From Galaxea fascicularis (lineage: Eukaryota > Cnidaria > Anthozoa > Scleractinia > Euphylliidae): a DNA stretch of 64,000 nucleotides. The notes under the pieces are model-generated. The model did not search any database and was not told the origin of the DNA. It saw only the letters and a list, made by a program, of their open reading frames with translations. Each line of letters opens with the position of its first letter. Position 1 is the stretch's first letter. Below, piece after piece: positions 12,517-21,915 of the stretch. The DNA lies in contig OX419347.1 of NCBI GenBank assembly GCA_948470475.1, positions 11,981,222 through 12,045,221 of the forward strand, written 5' to 3'. Made by a program: the position numbers and the translations under genes.

Positions 12517-14290
12517 ATGGGAATATTTAACGATAATGTTCATAATCCACATACAACAAATGTGGTTAGTGGAGTAAGAGGACCTCCTGGTGTTGGTTAC
12601 AAACTGACTACGGATGGTAATTTTGATAATAAAAAAACTAACTAACGTGAAAGAGGGTACTGATGGTGGTGATTGTGTGAGAAAGGATCAAATAGATACT
12701 GGATTAGCTGAAAAATTAAGTTTAACAGCTCAAAGTGATTTAGACATGAATATGAAACATATTAGAAACGTAAAAATAGCAAATAATTACCAGGTGCTTG
12801 ATATGGAAAACAATAGAATTGTCAATTTAGGAAATATTTCATCTTCCGGTTCCAATCCTTTTAGAGCACAAGAGGCTGTGAATGTCCGATCAATGGAGAA
12901 TTATGTTGGATCACAAATTAACACAAAAGCTGATTTAACAACTAATTCAAGACAAACATTCAATGGTAGGATACAAGTACCTGATTTCAATCAAACCTCA
13001 CATTCTGGTAGTGATATTGTAAATCTCAAATACATTAACGGTATCTTCCTGTCCAAAAAAAAGGTATAATACAAAACTCAATACAATTTCAATCTGATTT
13101 AGATAACAATAAAAGACAGATTTATAATCTTAGCAATCCTCAGTTTAATAGCAGTGCTGTGAATAAATCATATCTAGAAACACAAATATCGAATGCCAAT
13201 TTTTTAAAAACTGATGGTAGTAATTTTGTGACTGAAAATCTCAACATGAATGAAAATCATGTTAAAAACATGCTTGATCCCACTAATAAACAAGACGCTG
13301 CAAATAAAAGGTTCTTAGAGGCTCAATTAGAAGACTATCTTAAAAAAATAGTTCAAATGGAATGACTTATAATCTAAAAATAAATAATTTTAAGATTGTT
13401 GGTTTAAAGAATTTTGATAGTAGTGACACTAAAGATTCTGATGTACCAAATATTAAATATATCAAAGATAATTACATTAATAGAAATTCAGGGATATTAG
13501 AAGGTAATTTGAATGCCAATAATAAAATAATTAATCTAACTTTACCAACAAATATAGAAGATGCTGTCAACAAACAATATGTTGATGATAATTATTTATC
13601 CGTTAATGGCACAAACAATATGCTAGCCAATTTTAATATGGATAATAATCAATTGATTAATCTTGCTGATCCGATTAATGATAAAGATTCAGCTAATAAA
13701 AAATATGTTGATTAAAAAATTACAATTAACCATCACATCAAATAGAAAATACTTTCAAATACATAATGGCAGATTCTAATGAAGTCAGTATTGAATATGG
13801 TTGGGAATCATCAGATAATCCATTAGTTAATTACATTTATTCCGTTAATACAAATCAAAAAGCTTATTCATTGAAAGCTATTAAAGATAATAATAATTAC
13901 AGATTTAGATGTGGTTTCAATATGGGAGCAGTTAATAATAATAACCATACATTGGCTATGGAATTGTTTTTTTCTAATACTCAAGAGTATTATTGGAGTA
14001 AAACTACTGCAACTATAGGTGGAACTGGTTTATCACTTCCATATACCAATTATGAAAAATTTAAATATACTGTCAATAATAATGAATATTATTATATAAA
14101 AAACTATATGTCAATTAAAAAAATAACTGCTGTGACACATCAATTATATTTAACTTTTCATATAGATGATGTACCTAATGATGCGCCTCTTGAATTATTT
14201 TTATATTTAGTAGTATATGGTGTTGATTTTTATACAACTAGTGTCGATTCAGCAGTTTATAATATTCTACTTTATGAAACAAAAAAATGA
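12517..14290 (+). pseudogene. Repeat-built fibre-like structural protein, frameshifted
   Basis: It starts with an N-terminus containing a collagen-like GPPG. Repeated units follow, each with an 'N-M-N-x-x-x-I/V-x-N-L' step, then 'D/P-T-N-x-x-D-A-x-N-K-x-Y/F' (e.g. LADPINDKDSANKKYVD), as in phage-type tail fibres and fibre proteins of small eukaryotic DNA viruses. A C-terminal head of about 175 residues (13766-14290) is rich in Asn and Tyr and ends VYNILLYETKK. The frame changes near 12635, 13060, 13345 and 13715, each in or beside a run of A. Upstream lies TATATAATTTAATAG, a plausible AT-rich promoter. The role, trimeric attachment fibre, is inferred from repeat form only. Confidence 0.65.
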
Positions 14291-14294
14291 TAGA

Positions 14295-15081
14295 ATGACA
14301 ATGAATGTTGATATTGATTTGAATGATCACGAGACATATGATTCTTATTCAAATAAAGTTCTAATGTTGGGTGATGCAGAAGGAAATGTTATTTTCAGAC
14401 AAGGATTACTTGTAGAACAAAAATTTTCTGTCACTGATTAAATGAATTGTTTCAATGACATTGATATAAGAGACAAATCAATAGTCAGCCATTAAAAAAA
14501 TCTCATTAATTATGACACTGGACATAATGAGATCACATTCAACCAACCTAAAAATATATATAATAAATTCAAAGTAGCAGATCGAATTTATTAGGATGAA
14601 GATTTATATTTTTCAAGTAGTATTTATAGGGGTAATAAAATATACATGGATTTCGAAAATGATAAACTAATTTTTATCAACCAATAGATTCCAATCATAA
14701 TAATATCATCGGTTTACCAATCATGTTAAATGCAGAATATTCCGGAAATATTACATCCAATGAATATTATTTATTAAATTTAGGCACACTTCAAAATAAG
14801 TTTTTATTACCATTCAATGCACAATTGAAAACAATTTCAGTTTATTATGAAGGTAATAAAACTAATAATTACATCATCATACGTACGCAACAACAAACAG
14901 GTTGTGGTCGTAGAAATAACACTAATGACGAATATCGAAATGAAATTGCACCATATACTCTTACAAAAATCAATACTAATAAAAATTTGAACAGTGGTGT
15001 TTAGTATTTCAGTATTAATTTTGAACAGTTTGGAGAAAAAGCAACACATTATATATTTTTTTTTATTTTCAAAAACTGATT
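14295..15081 (+). pseudogene. Second structural-looking viral protein, decayed
   Basis: It starts 4 bp after the fibre stop with an intact 48-codon frame (14295-14441; contains MLGDAEGNV) that ends in TAA. Further coding-like pieces in shifted frames continue to about 15080, notably 14723-15004, which contains LGTLQNKFLLPF and an Asn/Tyr-rich stretch. Several stops and frame changes separate the pieces. The composition resembles the fibre head next door, so a second head or a related virion protein is possible. I recognise no named family. Confidence 0.45.
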
Positions 15082-15100
15082 AATATAATATAATAATATA

Positions 15101-15957
15101 TGGGAATTTTAAACGATAACACCAATGATCTATATTCAGCATCTTCAATCACTAATACCGGTATAAGAGGCTCTGTTGATCTATCTCCATATTTAAAAAA
15201 AGGATGGTGCTTTTGCTATGACTGATAATCTCAATATGAATAATAAAAACAATAATCAATGTTGCAGAAGGAACATCTGGTAGTCATGTAGTCAATATGA
15301 ACCAAATGACTGATTATATTGAAACAGGAGCATTGGATATCCAAGGAAGTATTAATTTTAAACGCGGTTCTATATCTATTGACAATATAAATAGCCAGAT
15401 ATCAGCAGCTGATTTGAATAAACTGTATGGATCTAATGCTAATAATATAAGTTCGGGAAAAATACCTATTTATGGAAATTTTGGTACCATCTATTGTGAT
15501 CGTGTAAAATTCAGACATTCAAATAATTTGGGTTTTTTTAAAACCAAATTCACAATCAGGAAATTCAGCTCTTTTTATTCCTGATTTGAATGGGCAAAAT
15601 GAAACCATCGCATTACAAAGTTATGTCAATAAAAGAGAAGAAAAAGTAAGAGGTTTCATTGAAAAATGTGAAAAGATGTCATATTTGGAAGTAATTCAAC
15701 AATCTATTTTCACAAAAATATTAATATTAAAAAAAATCATATTTGATAAAAAGAATGAAAACGACTCTTACAATTCAATCATTTATAAACTTCTTTCAAG
15801 TAATAACTATAGTAGAACACGAACATTAAATAATGGTGGAAAAACATTGACTGATACCATTAACGGAAATTTCGGTCCTGCTCCACTTAATTTACAGTTT
15901 TTATCCAATTCAACTGAGAGTATACTCGTCACAACAACATATGTTGAAACTGGTTAA
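15101..15957 (+). pseudogene. Second fibre-like protein, frameshifted
   Basis: The N-terminus (MGILNDNTND...) parallels the first fibre gene at 12517 (MGIFNDNVHN...). The same 'MTDNLNMNNK... INVAEGTSGSHVVN' type of repeat follows in shifted frames. The longest intact parts are 15297-15584 and 15586-15957. The latter contains a Lys/Glu-rich segment and ends ILVTTTYVETG. Frame breaks occur at A runs near 15200, 15245 and 15540. It is likely a paralogue of the first fibre with a different C-terminus. It is preceded by TATAATATAATAATATATGG. Confidence 0.55.
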
Positions 15958-15962
15958 ATAAT

Positions 15963-18703
15963 AGCGGAGCTCTACGCGCGCCAAAGGTGCGCGCGCGCGG
16001 AGCACCATTTATAAGAAAATATGGTAACCCATCGATCCGAGAAAATTTGGTCATGACGTCACCGTACGTACGTACGACCGTCCACCCCCTCGATATAAGC
16101 CAAAGTCAAATGTGACACTCCAGTTAACCCTATCGTGTGCAAGCTCGCATATAAGCGCACTTCCATATGGACTGTTTTTGGACAGATCATTTGCCCATAC
16201 ACGTAGTCCTCAACCCGCGTTTTTGTGGCGGGAAATTGTATGGCCAAATTTTGAAGACAGTTTTACGGCTGAATTGTACTGTCAAGCAACGGGAGAAAGA
16301 ACAAGAAAGGGCTCCAGTAAACAGGCTGAATCGTACCGACGAGCAACAGGAGAAAGAACAACAAAAAGCTCGAGAAAAGAGACGAAAATATAGTGAGGAA
16401 CAGCGAAAAAGAGAGCGTCTCTTGTCAAGCTGTAAAAACATTACCAAGTGTCAGGGAGTTTCAGCTTTTCCTCGTGTTTGCCTGCAGAAGTTTGCACAAA
16501 GAGAAAAGATCGTGTGGTCTGGCAAGGTTTCAGTAATTATGCGCTGTCTTCGGACCTTGCTGTGTGTTAAACTGGACGGTTTTGCCGCTTAAATCCTTAA
16601 TTGAACAAGCTTCCTTGATAGGCATGTGAAGTAATAAGGCTTACTTTTGTGTGAAACGACGGCTTCTGCTTAAGCTCTGCGTTCGGAGTGATTGTTGACT
16701 GACTTAAACTGTGCACAGGTTAGTACTCCTGTATTGTCTTTTATATGGACATTTATGCCAAGAAAATTGAATAGCGATTTGTCTCAGTTTGTTACTTGAC
16801 TTATTTTTTCCGATTTCTACGAGAAACGTCGAAGAGACATTCGCATCGGTTTCTTTTTTCTTACGTTTTGTTTTTTTCACGCTTTCATCTCAAATTGGTT
16901 TGGACTCTTGTTTTTTCCAAATGTTATCTATCCAATATTTCATCTTAGATCCTAAACCTTTTCGTTTTTTCCTGCTGTAGCTTAGCTTATTTTAGGGCAC
17001 AAAATTTGTTGAAAAAAAGCAAGCGAAGTGCGGACGGTTTATAATCTCAGTGCCGCTTGATAAGTTTGACATTTGGAAACCTCTCGCGAAGAACAACTCC
17101 TTGCCAAAAGTAAACGCGATTTTTAACAGCTGCAGCATTGGAAATCGCCAGCAATATGTTGTCCCTCGCAGCAATTCTTAGCAAAGCAATAAGTTTGTGT
17201 GAAATGACGGCTAGTTATGTCAGCTCTGTGTTCGGAGTGATTATTGACTGACCTAAACTGTCCGCATCCGCAGGTTAGTATTCCTGTTTTGTTTTTTATA
17301 CGGACACTTAAGTAATTATGTCAAGAGTACTCGGACTAGCGATTTTCCTAGGTTACTCACGAGTTACGTTTGTTACACGTCTTATTTTTCCAATTTGTAC
17401 GAGAAACGGCAAAGAAAAATTCGTATCGTTTTTTGTTTTCTTACGTACGTTTTGTTGTTTTCACGCTTTTATCTCAAATTGATTGGGACTAAAAAATGCT
17501 CGTGTTTTTTTTCCAATGTTTTCTATCCAGTATTTCATTTTGGATCCTAAAACTCTTCGTTTTTCCTGCTGTCGCTAATTTTTGGGCACAAGATTGGTGG
17601 AGGAAAAGCCAAGCGAAGTTCGGACGGTTTATATCCTCGGCTCCGCTTTGTTACGAACACTTGAAGAGCCGGATTGACATTTGGAAAACTCTCGCAAAGA
17701 GCGACAACTCCTTGCCAAAAGTAAACACGATTTTTAACAGCTGCCGCATTCGAAATGCCAGCAATATGTTGTTCCTCACAGCAATTCTCGTTGTTAATTA
17801 AAAAATCGCAGACTTAAAAGGCTAATTGCGGTAAAAACTTCGTATTTAATTCAATGTTTATTGACAAATGTTTTTCTGAAACCGACTTGTTTGTCTGTTG
17901 TGATTGCCAGATGTTATCAGATGTTATCATTAACAGTGTTGTAAAAAATAATACCGCCCGCGACTTGTAGTCAAGGTTTGTAGTTTGCGATATTTGTAAT
18001 TGATCGAAGTCAAGAATAAAACCATTGTTAACCATTTGCAGTTGATCACCCGAGTTGATTCATGGCTTATCGTGCCACAGTCACTTTTCACAACGAAAAT
18101 TTTAAGTCATTATCGCTCAATGTTTTTCGGTGTTACCGACGGCAGTTTTTTTTATCGTCTTTACTCTTATAGCTCACAAAAATGACGCGATAAAATAGTC
18201 AAAACAAGGCGAACAAAGTACTGGTCTTCTTTTTTGGGTGATGTCGAAGAGTACCCACTTTGGGGTTTTAAACCTTTTGTTTTGTTGTTGAATATTTCGG
18301 TTTGTTGAGGTGAAAATGTCAACGATACATGTTAGAAAATTGTGACTCAGCCAAAGCACATAGCCGGTTGACGTGATGTTGGATTTAAAAGTGAGACACT
18401 GGGACTGTTAATCTTTTAGAGATTTACACCATTTGTACAGAAATGTAATGGAACTGTGATGAAGCAAAATCGTTTATGCTCATAGTCATGTACTCCCTTG
18501 ATGCAACGTAGCAAAGGCCGATGATAAATCGAAAATGTACGTTAGCACATGTTTGAATGGTGGCTGTGGCTCTGCACCAAAACAGTAAAAAAAATATTAT
18601 CACAATACAGAAGTCCTTACTAGGGTCCTGGCACGAGTTCTGGCATACATTTTATTTTATCGGTAAATGCAATACAATAAGGAAAGAACTGTGGAGCTCC
18701 GCT
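15963..18703. mobile_element. 2.74-kb insertion with 13-bp inverted ends
   Basis: The ends are AGCGGAGCTCTAC (15963-15975) and its complement (18691-18703), with 12 of 13 matching. It sits between the two AT-rich viral halves, is much less AT-rich, and opens with a GCGC-rich segment. Inside are a charged 141-codon frame at 16167-16592 (Arg/Lys/Glu/Gln-rich, no recognised domain) and two tandem diverged 550-600-bp repeats (about 16620-17200 and 17200-17800). 17800-18690 holds nothing recognisable. A clear target duplication was not seen, so a chance junction of two viral fragments remains possible. Confidence 0.45.
16620..17800 (+). repeat. Two tandem diverged 550-600-bp repeats
   Basis: Landmarks such as GTGTGAAACGACGGCTTCTG, GACTGAC and TACGAGAAACG recur in order starting near 16650 and 17202. 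A third, shorter copy lies at about 51115-51345 inside an intron of the receptor gene, so this is a dispersed repeat family. Confidence 0.8.
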
Positions 18704-18732
18704 TTTAGGCTTGCCTAAATATATATATTACA

Positions 18733-19170
18733 ATGATATATTATATGATAAAAGATATAAAAAAGTATATTGAAAGATTCTTTCTTGAAACAAAAGATAA
18801 ACACCAAAATATCGATAATGTCGTCTTAAAATCTGCTTTGGTATATCAATACTTGTATCATAAGCATTTTAATGAACTGTTGACAATTGATGAAATACTT
18901 GAAATGAATAACTATGACATTGGTCTTATTGCACCTGATAGTGGATGGTTAACATGGCTTCTTGAATCAACTCTTGGAAGATTCCAAGTATTTCATACTC
19001 ATAGTATATTACATGATGCGTTTGAACGATTCTTTTATAATCATTCACTTGATAGAGGGTATTTATATTCTATCCCTGAGCATAAAACAAATAACTTTTT
19101 TCGTAAGAATCCTCTATGTGGACAAATATCAGGTTTGATATATTGTATACATAGAAAATTGATAATCTAA
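18733..19170 (+). CDS. Unrecognised viral-element ORF, 145 codons
   Basis: An intact frame preceded by TATATATATTACA. The product is soluble-looking and rich in Tyr, Ile, Asn and His, with a conserved-looking C-terminal half (HDAFERFFYNHSLDRGY, then FFRKNPLCGQISGL). I have an impression of related hypothetical proteins beside the following membrane protein in cnidarian genomes, but cannot verify it here. The base composition matches the viral genes at 11867-15957, so it probably belongs to the same element on the far side of the insertion. No function is assigned. The first ATG is used; a second in-frame ATG lies four codons on. Confidence 0.5.
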   Translation: MIYYMIKDIKKYIERFFLETKDKHQNIDNVVLKSALVYQYLYHKHFNELLTIDEILEMNNYDIGLIAPDSGWLTWLLESTLGRFQVFHTHSILHDAFERFFYNHSLDRGYLYSIPEHKTNNFFRKNPLCGQISGLIYCIHRKLII

Positions 19171-19180
19171 ACTAATATAT

Positions 19181-19718
19181 ATGACAAAACAAAAAGAAAA
19201 GAAAAGTATTTTTCTATGGAATCATATATCAGAGCAACTAACACAAGAACAGGTAAGAGAACTTAAAACATATTACTATGTATATCACCGTAAATGTTGG
19301 GCTTTCAAAAAAGCAACCGAAAAAATTTAAACGTTGGAGATTATTCGGTAATTCTATGTCTGTTGTATTTGCATCAGGTGGTATAGTATCATCTGTAGTT
19401 ACTGGTGGTGTTGCTCTTGTGGAAGTCAGTACTGGTGCATTGTTAATTCAAGCATATATGAAACATAAGGATGTTGACTTGAAAATACATTTATGTACAT
19501 ATGCATATCAGAGTTACCAGCATCTTTTAATAAAAATAAGAGATATGACACGAAGTGGAGAATATAATCCTTCTTCACTTCATACGATGATGAATAATAT
19601 CGATAACTATGTCACAGACAATAGTCCGATAATTGATGAATTACTTAATAAATACGATGAAGAGTTTACAAATTATGAACTTCTTAAGATTGTGCCAATA
19701 ATCATCATAACATTTTAA
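19181..19718 (+). pseudogene. Small viral membrane protein, one frameshift
   Basis: A basic N-terminal segment (MTKQKEKKSIFLWNH...) begins at 19181. The frame shifts near 19310, at A runs, into the frame that carries FKRWRLFGNSMSVVF. A Gly/Val/Ser-rich hydrophobic stretch of about 35 residues follows (around 19350-19450; ASGGIVSSVVTGGVALV), which could form one long or two short membrane spans. The C-terminal part is polar and helical (DLKIHLCTYAYQSYQHLL...). Its 3' end overlaps the convergent gene on the minus strand. The role is unknown; a virion membrane protein is one possibility. Confidence 0.5.
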
Positions 19719-20233
19719 TGTTGAATTACTTTTTGTGATTTCTATATTTTTGTAATCAATTTTTAACATATCAAAAATCTGTTTCAACATGTATTTGATT
19801 GAAATTATTCTTTTTCGATTGTAACTCAATTTTGAAATGACTTTATTAATTTCATTAAATATTTCAAATATTTTCAATTTGTCTGAATTTTGAAGCGTTA
19901 TATCATTTTGTTTGCAAATATTAATCAGAATATTATTTAGATGATATTTTCTAATGTATATAGATTTTTTCTTATTTTATATTTATTTTCATTGAAGTTA
20001 ATATAATCTTTATGAAAATCTTAATATGGTACGATTCCACAATTTTTACAAACATTCATACCATTGTCATTTATAATCTCCTGTTCATTACAACATGAGA
20101 TATTTTTTACCGTTCTATCACTTGTCTGTTTATAACAAAATGGACAATTAACATATTCACTTGATATTTCATCATGAATTATCTTAATACAACTCATTCT
20201 TATAATATAACCATATATTTTATTTTTAAGCAT
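19641..20233 (-). pseudogene. VLTF3-like late transcription factor, broken
   Basis: The minus-strand N-terminal piece (20233-20021) has zinc-ribbon cysteines: CPFC, then CC, then CKNC. It is closed by TAA. After a frame disturbance near 19960-20020, coding-like sequence resumes with a Tyr-x-Arg-x-x-His (Y-I-R-K-Y-H) step. The piece at 19877-19641 then has NRKRIISIKYMLKQIFDML followed by a 'TLKCYDDYWHNL' box. This order (zinc ribbon, YxRxxHF-like helix, conserved C-terminal K-x-R...Y...L block, then Y-D-x-x-W) matches my knowledge of the poxvirus/NCLDV VLTF3 family. It faces the membrane-protein gene. The family assignment is inference without a search. Confidence 0.55.
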
Positions 20234-20580
20234 TTTTATATTTTTTTTAAAGTATATAGTAAGAATTTAAGTTAATGTGTTTTCCCGAGAAAGTCACGCT
20301 TGGTGATTTTTCCGAGAAAATCACGCATAGGGGTCAAACGCATTTCTATTTTTTTTATAATATATAGTTTAATCATTTTGAGAGAGAAGAGAGGAAACAG
20401 TGAAATCACGATTTGTGATAATTATATGAAATTATAATATAAAATCATTTGATGTAAGGAATAATAATGTGAAAAAATATATAGATTGCTAAAATTTGGT
20501 TATAAGTTGGGTTGGTGTCGAGCATAAAAAAAATGTTAGCCATTAATTGGAAAAATGGTTTGGTACCCCCAACTATATAA
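20234..20580. other. AT-rich tail of viral element with a short direct repeat
   Basis: No gene is seen. Two near-identical 17-bp copies of TCCCGAGAAAGTCACGC lie at about 20283-20299 and 20310-20326, followed by AT-rich sequence. It may be the non-coding right end of the viral element; the exact boundary is unclear. Confidence 0.3.
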
Positions 20581-20784
20581 CTACTCATGTAGCATGCTGA
20601 TTTTTTTAACAGCTTTATTGGCATTCTACTCAGTTACAATAGTAATAAACGAAAAGTTACACGTACATAATTGTGAGGGGAAAAATAAATAAATTTAACA
20701 CGGTAGGGATGGCCAAAAGGGAGTAACGAACGGGACGTGAGTACCCATGCAAGGAAACTCCCTAGATGATTTGCTTTCACAGTC

Positions 20785-20994
20785 GTGAGATCAGACGGCA
20801 AAAATCTCCATGTTGAGAAATACAGGCACGGCGCCAATGGGGCAAAGAACGCGGTGGAAGAATCTATGGAAAGGATCCTTGCAGTTCAGAAGAGGAAAAA
20901 ACCAGCGCCGCTCGTGATGACAAGCCAAGGTTGGCCAAACTTCAAAAAGGCGCAGAATTGCCACATGTGTAATGAAAACCTCGTAGATAGATAG
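20785..20994 (+). pseudogene. Fragment of Polinton-type polymerase-associated Zn domain
   Basis: A 69-codon open stretch includes ERILAVQKRKKPAPLVMT and ends WPNFKKAQNCHMCNENL. The Trp-x-x-F-x-x-A-x-x-CHMC arrangement is what I know from the region in cnidarian Polinton/Maverick-type family B polymerase genes, where a further '...VRDHCH.TG.YRG' segment normally follows (an endonuclease VII-like zinc fold). That downstream half is missing: the sequence passes into TAGATAGATAGA and the tail of a minus-strand LINE at about 20987-21000. It could be a remnant of the neighbouring viral element or an unrelated one. Confidence 0.4.
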
Positions 20995-21915
20995 ATAGAC
21001 TTTGCTTATTAAGAAAACATTGCAGTTAAAAAACTGAATTGCGCCTTTTTACAAATAAGAATATAACAAATGATTTAAAACAACTACTATTATAAAATTA
21101 CGAAGCCACTACTCTCAGGAATTACTTAAAAGCTTCCCTCGCACTCTTAACTATGAATGAATTTGCAAATCTATTCGTCTTTACAAGAGGCGTGGCAAAC
21201 CTCCTCTGCCTTCTCAGCTCATATGAGATAGAGACTGCGGGGGGTAGGAGGCTGGTAATCTTACTGCGTGGATCATTAACAATAGACTTAAATAGGTGTT
21301 CTGTTAACTTTCCCTGGTGGGCCCTGATAGACTCAAGCCCTGCTAACTGAAGGGCGTCCGAGTAGTGCACTCTAGGAAAAATGCATGATAGGGCCCTCCT
21401 TTGCACTCTTTCTAGCTCGACTTGTAGATACATTGGTAAACTATGATGGAAAACAGGACAAGCGTAATCTAGTGTCGACCTAATACATGCGCCAAAATAT
21501 GTTACAAGATCTGAAGTAGGAACATGCGCACGCTTAAGTTGAATAAGAAAGTACAGTTTCTTAGACGTTTTTTTTTGCAAGTTCTTCTATATGGTCGTTC
21601 CACGTTAGCGTATCATTGATTGTCAAGCCGAGTAGCTTTGTGCTCTGTATGGTTTTGATAGGAGTTCCGTCTATACAAACCCGAGGAAGTTGAGGGGAGT
21701 CACGACTGAAGGATATAACTAACTCTTTAGTCTTCTCGCCGTTAAGCTGGAACAAATTTTCCTTGGACCAATCGTAAATTGCATCAACTGCTTTTTGTGA
21801 CTTGCTCTATTGACCTTTAGGTATGATCTCTGATACCGTAGTATCGTCAACATATTTCCACATGTCGAAGATACTTGGGACAGTCAAGTCATTAATCATC
21901 AAAAGAAAAAGCCAG
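20987..21915 (-). mobile_element. LINE A, 3' part of reverse transcriptase
   Basis: The minus-strand protein includes the RT active-site box KYVDDTT (about 21838-21870) preceded by GPWLFLLMINDL. Next comes KLLGLTINDTLTWNDHI, then a thumb/C-terminal part with CIRSTLDYACPVFHHSLP and LERVQRRALSCIFP. Frames are broken near 21560, 21760 and 21830. The 3' end carries a (TCTA)n-type tail at 20987-20999. It is a CR1-like non-LTR element, 5'-truncated at about 21915, where it meets another LINE. Confidence 0.85.

Noticed and set aside
16167..16592. 141-codon charged protein in the 2.74-kb insertion
   Set aside because: Low-complexity Lys/Arg/Glu/Gln composition and no domain; kept only as a note under the insertion.
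20021..20233. Stand-alone host zinc-finger gene
   Set aside because: Too short, AT-rich like the viral block, and the sequence beyond its stop continues in the order expected for VLTF3.
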